From contig JAUFSD010000003.1 in the NCBI GenBank assembly GCA_033030425.1, positions 744,001 through 808,000 of the forward strand: 64,000 bases of DNA, given 5' to 3'. The translations under genes and the position numbers were made by a program. This document shows positions 11,223 to 23,029 of the stretch, piece by piece. The notes beneath the pieces were generated by a model, which was not told where the DNA came from, did no database searches, and worked only from the letters and a program-made list of their open reading frames with translations. The DNA comes from Verpa conica. Lineage: Eukaryota; Ascomycota; Pezizomycetes; Pezizales; Morchellaceae. Numbering within the stretch: the stretch's first letter is position 1; the number at the start of each line of letters is the position of its first letter.

Positions 11223-11877
11223 AGCTAGCTCCCGGGGGGTCATCCGTCAGGGAAAGTGCTACCGGAGTTAGCAGTGTCAGTAAAATATGCTCATCCTAGC
11301 AGCAATATCGAGGGAGATCGAAGCCGGCGAAACATCCTATAAGGCTGTTTTTTAACGATCATACATTATCACAAATCCAGCTTGCTAATTATTCAGTTTG
11401 TTAATATTTTTCTGATAGAATACTATAATAACTCTTTGCTTAATGGCCGTATAATTGGGGTGCTTTCTATACTTAGGTATAGTTAAACTGATGACGGCGG
11501 TGCAGAAGACGTGGCTTGCGCTTCACTAAAAATTGACACCTGTCATTATGTAGCTTTACCCACACCCGAGTACTAATTTCTCAAGTATCCCTATGAAATA
11601 TCTGACTGTCAATATTGAACAAATGAAACCTATAGCACTTTTCCCCTGTGCCCTGCGTCGTCCTCTACCCGAACAGACTGTCCCGTGACTATTCTATAAC
11701 CCGGCCAGTGAAACTGCCTCCGGCTTCTACTCTATTTCATAGGCCACTATACGTTGAGCTACCGCCACTTTTGGGGTATTTTCTATAGGATACCGGCCAC
11801 CAGATGACAGTAACGCGCGCCCTATATTAAATAACACCCCCGCGTCAACCCTTGCAAAACCTCAAGCTCGGAAGATA

Positions 11878-12063
11878 TACAGTTGCACCTCGCTATAAGA
11901 AACGCCAAGTATTCAACGGATTTCGTTTCTTATAGCAAGTTTTCCAAAGATATCCCTTATAGCAAGGGTAAATTTAGTAGAAAAATCCGGATTGACCTGG
12001 AAAAGGTTTCTTACAGCAATGTTTTTCTTATAACGAGGTTTCTTATAGCGAGGTGTGACTTTA
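11878..12063. mobile_element. 186-bp MITE, copy 1 of a two-copy family (family D)
   Basis: Starts TACAGTTGCACCTCGCTATA and ends TATAGCGAGGTGTGACTTTA. A second copy of the same length lies at 39006-39191 with roughly 90 percent identity by eye. The termini are TA, and the inner TIR is CACCTCGCTATAAGAAAC. Within the element the unit TTTCTTAYARCRAGG recurs about five times, which is unusual for a MITE. A start-to-stop frame through it is an artefact of the repeat. Confidence 0.85.
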
Positions 12064-12367
12064 GATATGATTGACTATTTCTAGCTATGTAGCTCCGTGG
12101 TACAGGCCTTAGGAACCATGTAACAGTGTGAGGTTTCGGGGAATGGTAAAATCTTCCGGTTCTCAAAGTTATTTAAACAAAATACCTAGTGTATTGTAGC
12201 TTAAGAGTTGTCAAAGGCGTAAGGTCTCCAGTAGCGGCTGTTATGTTAGTGAGTGATAAATACATGTATGGCGTAGCCTATATTTCTTGCATATATGGTT
12301 ATATATAAAGTAGGTGCCCCACGTTCGTTGCTGACAGTCGCAACTTGCTGTGCATGCCGGATCTCAG

Positions 12368-12562
12368 TACAGTAGAAGCTCTCTATAAGAATACGTTCGG
12401 GACCGAGAATTTATGAGAATATTCTTATAGAGAAAGTATCCTAACCCAATAGGGTTATTTTAGGCGGAATACTTGCCAAATGTCGCCTAGTGCGGCTCTT
12501 CTTGGAGTTTTCTAATAAGAATATTCTTATAGAGAGTATTCTTATAGAGGGCTTCTACTGTA
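12368..12562. mobile_element. 195-bp MITE related to family D (family E)
   Basis: Begins TACAGTAGAAGCTCTCTATA and ends TATAGAGGGCTTCTACTGTA, a near-perfect terminal inverted repeat; the unit TATTCTTATAGAGA is repeated inside both ends. It shares TACAGT and CTCTATAAGAA / CTATAAGAA motifs with family D, so both probably use the same pogo-like transposase type. No ORF. The remaining ~430 bp before the Hsp78 promoter show nothing recognisable. Confidence 0.85.
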
Positions 12563-12994
12563 TGCCAGATCCTGTCACGTACGAAATCCCCTGGCTAAAA
12601 AAAAATTCTACTGTAAAATAGATTCGCTACCCTAGATTTGTTGTACCCCGTAGGAGACCCTCTGAATTCTTGGCACCCGGTATAGCGAAGCATGACTGTA
12701 GTATCGATCTAGACCTTCGTGGAGAAGAATTTGGACGATATACAGCGACCGGTAAAAAATATTAAGAAACGTGAGTCATGGGATTTGATGTTTTTATACG
12801 CTCTTTAAGTTTTTGGCGAAGATTTTAGTAGGGTTGGCCATAATACCCTTGTAGCAGACCATGATTTCTCGATCTTTTTTGCTGTACGCTGTAATTAAGT
12901 TCACCTACTCTAACTAGTAAACATTTAGTTTCCTTATCACGTGATACATATACCAGCCGGGTAACCAAATGACCATAGTTTACGTAGTATTAAC

Positions 12995-13050
12995 GAATTC
13001 GAAGGTTTCCAGAAAACCCTAGAAATTTCTATGGGGCCCAGTATTATAAA
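12995..13050 (+). promoter_or_regulatory. Heat-shock-element-like cluster and TATA box upstream of HSP78
   Basis: Between 12995 and 13029 there are GAATTCGAA, TTCCAGAA (13007-13014) and GAAATTTC (13022-13029), i.e. inverted nGAAn modules, two of them with the 2-bp spacing bound by HSF trimers. A TATAAA follows at 13045. The cluster sits 113-147 bp upstream of the HSP78 start, where such elements are expected. This is a motif match only. Confidence 0.5.
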
Positions 13051-13141
13051 ATATATTTATACGAACACTTGCCCTCCGAGGCGTCGATTTTAATAAAACC
13101 AATTCTCCCTTCTAAAGTATTTGTACAAAGGTCGTACAAAA

Positions 13142-15777
13142 ATGCTTTCGCAATCACGTGCTGTAACCGCTGCTCTTCGCCCAGTTCTTAGTTCAGTATT
13201 TCGGAGAAGCTCACAGTCTGGATTACGACCTCCTTCAAGGGTTACTATAATTCCTCAAGTAAGAGTTTTACCAGCAATTATTTTTAGATGTTATACAAGT
13301 GGGGGTGGTGAAGGGCCCCGAGGTCCATTTCCGCCAGGTGGAACATATAGGATGGACCTTGGTGGTGGTGGCGGTAAGTAATACCACTACTAAAATCTTT
13401 AGAATATTTGTTATCCTGACTTAAAATTATAGACGGAGAGTCCTCTCTAGAGCAGTTTGGAACAGACATAACAGCTCGCGCTAAAGACGGGAAACTGGAT
13501 CCTATTATTGGCCGCGACGCGGAGATTCAACGGACAATCCAAGTTCTCTCTAGACGAACCAAGAACAATCCTGTTCTTATAGGGTCTGCTGGTACCGGAA
13601 AGACTGCAATAATCGAGGGTCTTGCACAAAGGATAGTACGTGGAGATGTGCCTGAGAGCATGAAAAACAAGAGAGTGATTAGCTTAGACCTGGGGCAGTT
13701 AATTGCCGGGGCGAAATTTAGGGGTGATTTCGAGGAGAGATTAAAGGTATGGGCCCCCATTATCCTAGTTGACGCTATAGACTGTGTTTGATCTAATGGT
13801 AATAAGGGTGTTTTGAAAGAGGTTACCGAATCTCACGGAAAGGTTATCCTTTTCATTGACGAGCTTCACACCCTTCTAGGACTGGGAAAAGTCGAAGGAT
13901 CTGTTGATGCTTCAAATCTCCTCAAGCCTCAGCTCAGTCGTGGCGAGCTCCAATGTTGTGGCGCAACAACATTAAACGAATACCGCCTGATTGAGAAGGA
14001 TGTGGCCCTGGCGCGGAGGTTTCAGCCAATTTTGGTTAATGAACCAACAGTTCAGGATACAATAACTATTCTCCGAGGGTAATTCATGAATGCTCTTGAA
14101 CTGGAGATAATTATACTAATATCAGAGTTTATGAACAGTATCAAGGATCGTTATGAGGTTCACCATGGTGTTAGGATCACAGACAACGCTTTAGTAGCTG
14201 CAGCAACCTTGTCTAATAGATATATAACTGATCGTTTTCTCCCGGACAAAGCTATTGACCTCGTTGATGAGGCTGCATCTGCGCTTAGACTTCAGCAAGA
14301 ATCACGTCCCGACGATATTCAGGAACTTGATCGCACGATCCTTACCATTCAAATCGAACTTGAGTCACTCCGGAAGGAGGATGACGTTGTATCAAAGGAA
14401 AGAAAAGAAAGGCTTGAAGTTACATTGAAGGAGAAGCAAGCCAAGGTCCAAGAGCTTATCAAACTGTGGGAAAGAGCTAGAGCTGAACTTGAAGAAATTA
14501 AGAATACTAAAGAGAAGCTCGAGAGAGCGAGGTTAGAGCTTGAGAGGTCTCGGAGGGAGGGAAATTTTGGCAAGGCTAGTGAACTGCAGTATGCAACAAT
14601 CCCACACTTGGAAGGAAAACTGCCGAAGGATGGGGATCCACCATTGGATGGCTCACTCCTTCATGACTCGGTTGATTCGGAAGATATTTCTCGGGTTGTT
14701 TCAAAAGTTACCGGAATTCCTACGACTAAACTGGTATCTGGAGACGTCGGAAAGTTGATCCATATGGAAGACGCTCTAGGAAAAACTGTCAAGGGTCAAG
14801 ATGAGGCCCTCAAAGCTGTAGCGGACGCTGTACGGCTCCAACGTGCTGGGTTAGCGAGTGAAAATCGTCCAACTGCTAGCTTTATGTTCCTAGGTCCCAC
14901 AGGTGTGGGTAAGACCGAGTTATGCAAGAGGATAGCCGAGTTCCTATTTTCTACCGAGAGTGCTGTTATAAGATTCGACATGAGTGAATTTCAGGAGAAA
15001 CATACAGTTAGCAGACTCATTGGGAGTCCAGCTGGATATGTCGGATATGAAGATGCTGGTCAGCTGACGGAGGCAGTAAGAAGGAAACCGTACGCAGTCG
15101 TACTATTCGACGAATTTGAAAAGGTAAGTCCTGTTTCTGCGTCAGAGGCTATGGGAATTCACTAATTATTTCCAAAGGCTCATAAAGACATCTCGTCGCT
15201 TCTCCTTCAAGTTCTCGACGAAGGTTTCCTGACCGATGCTCAAGGCCGTAAAGTCGACTTTCGCTCAACAATAATAGTATTGACGTCTAATCTTGGTCAA
15301 GACATCCTAATTAGTAATGAAGCATCAGAAGGCCCTATCACCCCTGAGACAAAATCAAAAGTCATGGATATAGTTCAATATGCGTATGCCCCAGAGTTCC
15401 TAAATAGAATCGATGAGTTCATCATTTTTCAAAGGCTCTCTCGGGAAGCTATTCGAGATATTGTCAATATTCGACTCAAAGAATTACAAGATAGACTAGA
15501 CGACCGGCGAATCAAATTGGACGTGGACTTAGCATCAAGGGAATGGCTAAGCATGAATGGTTACGATTATAGATACGGCGCTAGGCCCTTAAATAGGCTT
15601 ATTACCAAAAGGCTTCTAAACCCTCTTGCGGTCAGACTGATTCGGGGAGAGATTAGAGCCAACGAAGTGGCTAAAGTTAGGGTCAAAACAAATGGCGAGG
15701 GGTTAGAAGTTATTGCAAATAGGGATACTGGAGGGGTATTGGGTAATAGGGGTCATGTTTCAGAGAAGCACAAATAA
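13142..15777 (+). CDS. HSP78: Mitochondrial Hsp78, ClpB-type AAA+ disaggregase
   Basis: Matrix Hsp100 chaperone that rescues aggregated proteins together with mtHsp70. Five exons: 13142-13373, 13433-13746, 13807-14078, 14139-15123, 15178-15777, giving 800 aa (yeast Hsp78 811). Residues 1-60 are an Arg/Ser-rich, acid-poor presequence; there is no ClpB N-domain, as in mitochondrial members. NBD1 has Walker A GSAGTGKT and Walker [12 protein letters not shown]. Then comes the long Lys/Glu-rich coiled-coil M domain encoded by about 14300-14600, and NBD2 with [21 protein letters not shown] and TSNLGQD. The C-terminal small domain contains [11 protein letters not shown]. Both ATPase sites look intact; the Walker A threonine in place of the usual valine (GTGKT) is a mild variation. 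Heat-shock-like elements lie upstream. Confidence 0.97.
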
Positions 15778-18045
15778 GATTTTTATTATTATTGATATAT
15801 ATGAAGCATAAATGTATTCTCTGGCTTGCTCTAGGTAGCAAATTTGTAAAGCAGGTGACCTGTGTTGAAAGTAGGTTGACTAAGTGGGTTTTAATTTTGG
15901 TATACGGTGTGGTTATTATTCTTAGAGTCGGCCTTTAATTTTACTTTAAAAGATTTTAAGTTAACTAAAATCGCTACGTACTTATAGAAACATTTGACAC
16001 ACTAATGTTACTTTCTATAGGAGATATTTTGATTTGGCAATAAATCCTACCCAAAAAAGCACTCAAGCTTGGCATGAGAAGCCCTTCGGCGGGACCTGGA
16101 CTGTGTAACTTGTTATATAAATCTCGGTGTACTCCACTGCTCCACCTCACTCTCCCAATCGCGCCGTCCATACGCCAGCACGCGCCAACGGGTACTGCTT
16201 ATGGTTGTCTGTTATTAGTTTTCTTTTCGCGCCATTTACCGCTAGGAGGGGCATAGTCACGGCGCTATTGAACGTAGTAGGGGTGCGGTAGGATGTGTAA
16301 GGCATAACGGAACCCAAGCGAGTGTGCTTAGAAGTTTATTGCTGATGAATTTCAACCACCAAGGATACTAGTTAAGATGAAGATATATCCTAGGGTCTGT
16401 TAATATGAATTATATCTAGTACGTATAGCATGAGCATGGGTAGCCCGAACTTAGCTAAGGCTTGCCCGCTAGATTTTAAAAGACTTTTGACTACTATATT
16501 AAATGCTTTAAATACAGCTCGTTTATTGGAGTATAAAACTAAAGAAGAGATGCTTAAAAGAGACTGTTTAGAATCTTTGATGCGTACGGATGTAGTGGCA
16601 AGCCGCGCCACGATATATCATGTCAGATTAACAGAAAATAACTCATACCAGCAGTTTGAAACCTGTCAATTATATCAGAGCTATCCACAACTACATATAG
16701 GTCTAGACAACTGAAATGTTTTTGGAGTTCTAAGTCTAGTAATTCTATATATAATTAAAAGAATACAAGTAGTCCTTTCTATAAGGGGACATTGTTTTTT
16801 AAAAATTTCCTTTAACATGTATATACGTACATGCATATATTTATTCATTCTTTCTCCATATACTTAGACTCTAAAAATTCCATGTATTATGATTAATCAA
16901 TCATCAATTCTAACGTTTTGGTAATCATGGATCATCACTCGTTCGATTGTTGGCTAGCTAACTGGACTGCTCATGAGAGAGCAACTGTTAAGACTACAGA
17001 ATTGTCTTAAATCCTGTCTAATATTTAATCTATATTATTAGCTAGGTTACCTAGGTAGTTTGATTTAAACTCAAGCTGTATAGATCTCTAGTAGCTTACC
17101 GGTTGCAGTGTATACGCAGTCAAACTTATACCTTAACATATACTACATAGCTAGCGACAAGATCGATGCCGCTTCTTACTCTTCAGAAATCTTTTTCCCA
17201 TAAGACAGATTCCCAAGAATATATATAACCGTACAGCGGGTGACTAGTTTACCTGATCGACTGTGTAGAATTCTAGTAGCGGAGTGCTAACTAGGCAATA
17301 TTCTTGGGTATATATTGGAAGAGGTTCGAATGAGTATATATATCTATATATACCCACTAGATCTAGATCTAGGGCTCAGTACCTAATAAGTTATTGTTAT
17401 CTGGGCAGGGTCCTAAAAAACTTCACAATCATAGTGTAATTCAGAAAACACCATTACGAGTCAGGCCATAAAGCTATGTAGCTAGGAGAGCCACACACAC
17501 ACACATATATATACCAGTGCTTTTGTAGCTTAATAGCCGTTAAATTAAACTGAAAAGCGTGTAGTTAGACCGAGGCGAAAATAGGCTTTGTATTTAAGTA
17601 GATGGATTTTGTACATCACCAAAAGCTCTAAGGAGCGTGCTGCACCAAACCCTAACTTGTATCTAGCAAAGTTTGTCATATATTTACGCGTTAGTATTCT
17701 GATTTTGTAACTGTGCTGTTTGAATCTATCTTTACTATTGTAGCAGTCTAAATACTGCCCTCGATAAGGGTAACAAACCAACCCCCAACTACTAACTCGA
17801 GTCCCTAGCCCTGATTTTGTCTCAAAATCATGGTGGTGGGGCTTTTGGAAGTAGCACTAGTCTAAGTTTAGATGCGGGGAGCTTTCTTGGCAGCACCCGC
17901 GATGTATCTAGAGCACTAGCACAACATCACCTCCCTTCACTTCCCCATCAACCCCTCCTTCCGCAAAGCCCTGCATAATTCACCGAAAGCTCAAATCCCA
18001 CTTTATTTATATAAAAAAAAGTGAGTAAATATCTCGAAACCTAAG
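15778..18045. other. Intergenic, AT-rich
   Basis: No supported gene. An 11-bp inverted pair CCCAAGAATAT / ATATTCTTGGG (17212-17222, 17298-17308) flanks 75 bp, and an AC/AT microsatellite occurs near 17494-17512. A 95-codon open frame at 16430-16714 (+) and a 78-codon frame at 17545-17781 (-) resemble nothing I know and lie in AT-rich sequence. Confidence 0.5.
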
Positions 18046-18719
18046 ATGTCGGCTCCAGAACCCAGAAACTTTGAACCCAAGGAACCAGTCGCCCTTGCAA
18101 CGCCTAAGGAAGACCCTATCTCTGTCGAGCACTTGGCGAAGTGTAATGGTAAGTGCATAATAGTTCTAAATACAAGTCATATCTAGGAGGAAATTTCTGA
18201 TATTATGGCGTTTTATTATGTCTTGTTCCACTTATTAACGATTTAGACAGGAACCAGTTCGGAATATCCCACTTATGTCGCCATTAAGGTTTATCATATC
18301 ATATTCTGCTACTCATAGACAAGAACTCACAGGAAAATAGGGGACTGTTTTTGATGTAACCGGAAATAACAGCTACGCCCCCGGAGGTGCCTATCATGGT
18401 TTGCCATCCCAGAAGATCTCGATGCTGTATCAGAACTAACTATTTGTCACTTCCTATAGTCTTCGCTGGTAGAGACGCCTCTCGTGCGCTGGCCAAATCT
18501 TCCGTTAAGGTGGAGGATGCCCTCCCTCAATGGTCTGACTTGTCGGATAAGGAAAAGGGTGTTCTAAACGATTGGTACGAGAAACTTGAAGCTCTGACCT
18601 AAGTTTACAGCTTTTGTGATACACACACACACTGACATCTTCTGAAAAAATTTAGGTATACTTTCTTCAGTAAACGCTACAACATTGTTGGTAAGGTTGC
18701 TGGCGCCTCTAACCTCTAA
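18046..18719 (+). CDS. DAP1: Dap1/MAPR-type cytochrome b5-like haem-binding protein
   Basis: Small membrane-associated progesterone-receptor family protein; Dap1 binds haem and supports the P450 enzymes Erg11 and Erg5 in sterol synthesis. Five exons: 18046-18148, 18251-18288, 18341-18398, 18460-18574, 18656-18719, giving 125 aa. The haem-binding fold is seen as PTYVAIKGTVFDVTG, NSYAPGGAYHVFAGRDASR and, at the C-terminus, WYTFFSKRYNIVGKV; the Tyr in YAPGG is the expected haem ligand of the family. There is no N-terminal transmembrane helix, as in the short fungal paralogues, so it may be a soluble homologue and not true Dap1. The fourth intron uses GTACGA as donor; it was preferred because it restores the conserved W-x-T-F-F-S-K-R motif, whereas reading on gives an early stop. 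Confidence 0.85.
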
Positions 18720-20187
18720 ATTTTACTATCCCAAAGACTCTAAGAGTATTTTGAGAGAGCGTACCAACTTCATTGCGGATAGTAGAGACATAATTACTTC
18801 AAAGAATTTTTCTCGTTAAGCCAGCGAGACATGTTCCCAGTTTACTTGGTCTGTGCCTACATTAAAGTCGCATCGAAAACTCACTGAGTAAACTGGCATA
18901 AAAGAGAGTAGTGTGTGGTGAATACTCTAGCTATCTAGAATGATTGGTGGCCGCCTGCATCGAAAGGTTACAGTTTTCCCTGTTCCGCCAGTTCTCCCGT
19001 AAGGCGAAGAACTTCGAGTTTTGGCCTTCTACGAGCTCCCTTTGGGGACCTTCCCACATATCGAGTTTTTAATGTCTTAGATAGGGGGGCAGCCAACAAA
19101 TAGGTCGCCCAAGAGGTTGGTTCATTGGCCAGACTCAGCAGGAGGACTGTAAGCTGAAACCCATAGAGTATGTTCTACCACTAATAACGATTAAAAGCTC
19201 CTCATATCAAATCATCCTATACCCACACCGCTTTTAAGGCAACCCGCCTCCAAGACCCAAGAAATCCTGATTGCTTATGAGACTGCCTGCATCCAACATC
19301 CGTTATATGAAAATTTACATTTCTTTCGGCTAGGAGCAAACCCGGATCTGCCTCATAGTGCCCGGCAGATCTACAGTTCCTGAGCATATGCACTCTCAGT
19401 CCATAGGTTTTCTCTAAATCACAAAATTACATTTTCCGTTTCCCGGGGTCCGGCATTCTTATTACTATATATACGCTGGTGATCTCCCTTAATTAGATAA
19501 CTAGAAATACTTGAATAACATTATTCTCGTTGCTCACGGCCGCTGTGACGAAAATGGTAATGAACCTAGAACTACGAAGTGATGCGCAAATATCAATCGA
19601 GGGGGGTTTGGAACACAATATTGACAGCTCCCCAGAACTATTACTATTTTCACTACGGCGGCTCCAAGTCAGTCGCGTGAGTGATTTCTGGTGGAAGTTG
19701 CAGATATGGTTGATTGGACCTGCTGAATTACCATAAGCGGTCAATTTTTTATGGTGCCCGTATACTAGTATGCGTATGCGTAGTAACGAAAGCTCGCCAG
19801 CGAGAGTATAATAGGGCTACCCAATAGCACACTTTCTCATGTTATGTGCAATATTTCTCTGCTCCTATTTGCTAAGTTTTTCTTTGGATACTACCGTGAC
19901 CTTCTTCGTCAGATCTTGCCGCAGTGCATTGCCGTTGCCGATGCAATTTCCCCTGCTTCTTCGTTATACCAAACATGCAAATAGCTCCAACAAACAAAGT
20001 AAGAAATCCGAAATTAACCCAGAACCAATACGGGATCACTTTTGCATAGAAGTGTTCCACATAAAAGAGAAAAACAGCTTAGCCTAGAGAACTAAAAAGG
20101 AAACAAATTGAGATAGAACATAACACCGCAAATCCCCAACCAAATCCCCAAGTCCCCTTCGCAATACCATATAGCCTTCACGATCTT
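18720..20187. other. Intergenic, no supported gene
   Basis: Contains a short inverted pair (CCAGTTTACT near 18837, AGTAAACTGG near 18887). A frame on the minus strand at 19872-20060 has one hydrophobic segment (FWVNFGFLTLFVGAICMFG) but no ATG and no upstream exon I could join. Nothing else recognised. Confidence 0.4.
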
Positions 20188-20358
20188 CTAACTCTTGCAG
20201 TCGGGGCATTTCTCTCCCTCGATTTTTCTCTCGCGTTTAACGGCCGGAACTCCCCAACATTGATGGAATGGATCGTTCCGGGCAAAGTGGCAGTAGGAAA
20301 TGAGACGGAGTTTGCTGTGGCTACACTCCTCGTAAACAATCTTTTCGTAATTGCACAT
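20188..20358 (-). CDS. Small cysteine-rich protein, 56 aa
   Basis: Single-exon frame starting MCNYEKIVYEECSHS and ending GEKCPDCKS. It has six cysteines: C2, one in EECSHS, one in SYCHFA, one in HQCWG, and a closing C-x2-C (CPDC). Cys/His spacing suggests a small zinc-binding fold; short fungal proteins starting with a C-x-x-x-x-V/I-Y pattern and ending in C-x2-C are common and uncharacterised. There is no signal peptide. It is below usual annotation cut-offs. The coherent cysteine pattern and a proper ATG with purine-rich context are the reasons to keep it; there is no family assignment. Confidence 0.55.
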   Translation of the reverse strand: MCNYEKIVYEECSHSKLRLISYCHFARNDPFHQCWGVPAVKRERKIEGEKCPDCKS

Positions 20359-23029
20359 CTTCTACTCTATGTTCTGAAGGGTTTTTAAGAGGTAGTATTC
20401 TTATGAAAAATTTATTCGATAAGTGGAGAAATTATTTTGATATTGGGACGTTGAGAGGAAGTTTTGTATGATTTGAGTGAAAAAGAAGGGATGTAATTAA
20501 GGACAAGCGGGGTGGGTTTAATATAAATTCTATGGACTTTGCTGGAGTAGAAGACTGGTGGATTGCAAAGTAGAGCAAAAAAGGGATACATACAGACCAA
20601 GGGTCCTAAAAAGTTTTATAAAAGATATATAGTATATGAGGAAAAGAATCAAGTGTGGAGCCGGGAGTAAGAAGGTGAACAATCTTAGTCCTGGTGCTTT
20701 GTTTCATCATTTCTTCTGTGCATTGGGACTATTGTAAAACTTGAACTTAGATGGATTTAAAAACTTCTACAAGAATTACTACTCGCTACTACTAGGTAAA
20801 ATCATCAGCTCTGAATAATTTGCACATTTCAGAAATAGCAGCGTACAAACCATTAGCGCTCGGACAGTTTTCTATGGTTTTAAATATCGGAGATATATTT
20901 TATTACCAGCCAATATAAAGCTAGTCTACACTAATATTCACGGCATATTTCGGTATAGCGGAGCATAGAGAGGCCAAATAGAATAAAGTCAGTGATGAAA
21001 ACAAATTTAACCAAATTATCAACATAGAGTTTAAAATCTAGACAAGCGCAAGAGCTGATGCAGTCTATGAAAAATTCACGGTAAGCCATACGGTAAATAT
21101 CTCAACCCATTTATAGCTTACAGCTCGTATGTTTCCCAGGGAATACCAGCGATTGAAAATAGAGATTATTTTCTACACCCATAGCCTCAGCCTAATATAT
21201 GTTGTGTGGAACTTAGGAAGTTGTCGCCTTTGGTTAGGCAGACCGTATTGCATGGCTCTAAGTGTGGCTATAGCCATGGATCTAACAAAAAAATGACGCC
21301 GACTTAGCAAACATACATTGGGACATAGTCAATAAGTGTAATATGCGGGCTGGGGCACCTTATCTATCATCATTTGGTGCTATTGGTGCTGTGTTATAGT
21401 GGGATAATATAATCGTGTCCTACGGCGATCGCGACCCCCCAAATCCAACCCACGTGTTGGGTTTTATGTATTCCAGAGCCTTTCGGTATTGTTTTAAGCT
21501 CGCAGCCACCACGTCTCATATCTATATCACATCTCTAACCGCCCAAACCTCTACTCTCTTACAAATTCAACGCTTACAAAAGGCCAGCTTTTCTTTCAAT
21601 GGCTCATGCATGCACATGTTCAAAATAGCAGACTCCAAGAGAGATGAGAGCTTTTAGAGGATCGCAAGTACGTACGTACCGGCGATGATGCTAATTTTCG
21701 TAGTATCTCAGGTAATATCCAGTGGGATATGGGACTGGAGGAAAGAGTAAGCTACGTACAACTAGCGCACACGACCCTAATAATTCTAAAACACAACCTT
21801 GTTTTCCAAAGTCTTGGGGAGTATTTAATCATACAATACCTGTAATGGTCACATCCTATCACTCCATAGCTGGAATAGAGTACTAGCTAACCAGCTAGTT
21901 TCTCCAGTCACAAAGTGTTGATTGAGCTAATTAATTTCGATAAAACTCGATAGCCAGAGCCAATATCGACATCACAATATAGTAAACCACAAACTGCATA
22001 CAGACCCTCTTCAACTATAGTCCCAGTCTCGAATTAAATCATCTAGCACATGGTCACTCTATATGGTGCTATCTCTTAGCAAGTGAAGAGCTGAGAACAA
22101 TAAGGGCACAATGTATATTAATCCTCACGCAACCTAAAAGGTTGAAGACATAGCATGGGCTCAATTTTTTACATCAGTATGATACATAACGGCTTGTCTC
22201 TAAGTAGATCTTAGCCTAGTGCTTAGGTCTTTTTAGAGGAAAGAAGTGTGAGAAAGACCTATATTTGATCGAGTATAATAATGCAACTAGCTAAGAGGGT
22301 AGCTAAAATCATGTCACAAGAATTACACCATGCTCATAGTTGCTAGAGAACTACACCTCATATGTCTTAAATAACTCTTATGACGAGCTAAAAGGAGTGC
22401 GGGGTTAATTAAGCGTAGTGAATCAAACGAACAAAAAATTACAACCTAGAAACATGAAATCTCACTCATAATCTTCATCTACAGCCCCCCCCCCCCATTT
22501 TGAATCTACGGGTAAATAGACACATATGGCCCCGATAAATTATAAGCTATGAGAGAAGAGTTTGATTAAAACCGTAGCATCAATCGGTTGGACCTCTAGC
22601 TTAAATCCGCTTAGATTATGGATTATATTAAAGCCGTCTAAATAGTTAAGAGTATGCACCTAGCTGGTATTAAAATTTGACCACTGGTAACAGGAAACTG
22701 CCTGCTTTTGTGCGGGTCTTAGATATAGAAGCAACACTAATAAATCGCTAATAAGATTATTTAACAAAACCTATAATACATTGTACTTAAGGAAAAGAGA
22801 GGGGGATAAGGCTGAAGAAGAAAGAAAAGAAACAAGTGTTGAAATAAGAACAGGGTAGTAAAGTTAGGGTGTACGTTAGATATTTCTTTTAGGAAAAAAA
22901 ACACATGCACATTACCAGTAGCTAATATATAGAGATAGGGCTTAGAAATATCTAGTCTGATAAAACCTTTCATAGTATATTACTAAACCCCTTCTTTCTA
23001 TTCTGTTCTACTCTCTCTCTTTTTGTTAT
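20359..23029. other. Long AT-rich gene-free interval
   Basis: 2.7 kb without a coding stretch longer than about 80 codons. Stop codons are dense in all frames, a C-run lies near 22485-22498, and many CTAG/TAG-rich words occur. No inverted-repeat element was found by eye. Old, mutated repeat DNA is possible but unproven. Confidence 0.5.

Noticed and set aside
11044..11240. Possible tRNA-like structure
   Set aside because: The pairing is a simple terminal inverted repeat; no D-, anticodon- and T-arm pattern. No tRNA-like T-arm with proper stems was found elsewhere in the window.
11883..12074. 63-codon frame on the plus strand
   Set aside because: It lies entirely within a MITE that recurs at 39 kb; the frame is produced by the repeat.
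19872..20060. Minus-strand frame with one transmembrane-like segment
   Set aside because: No ATG in frame, no joinable upstream exon, and no family resemblance; kept only as a remark.
22485..22498. Homopolymer C-run, and similar G-runs near 492, 9466, 32017, 43328 and 46450
   Set aside because: Homopolymers are common in fungal intergenic DNA and introns and could include sequencing error; no function inferred.
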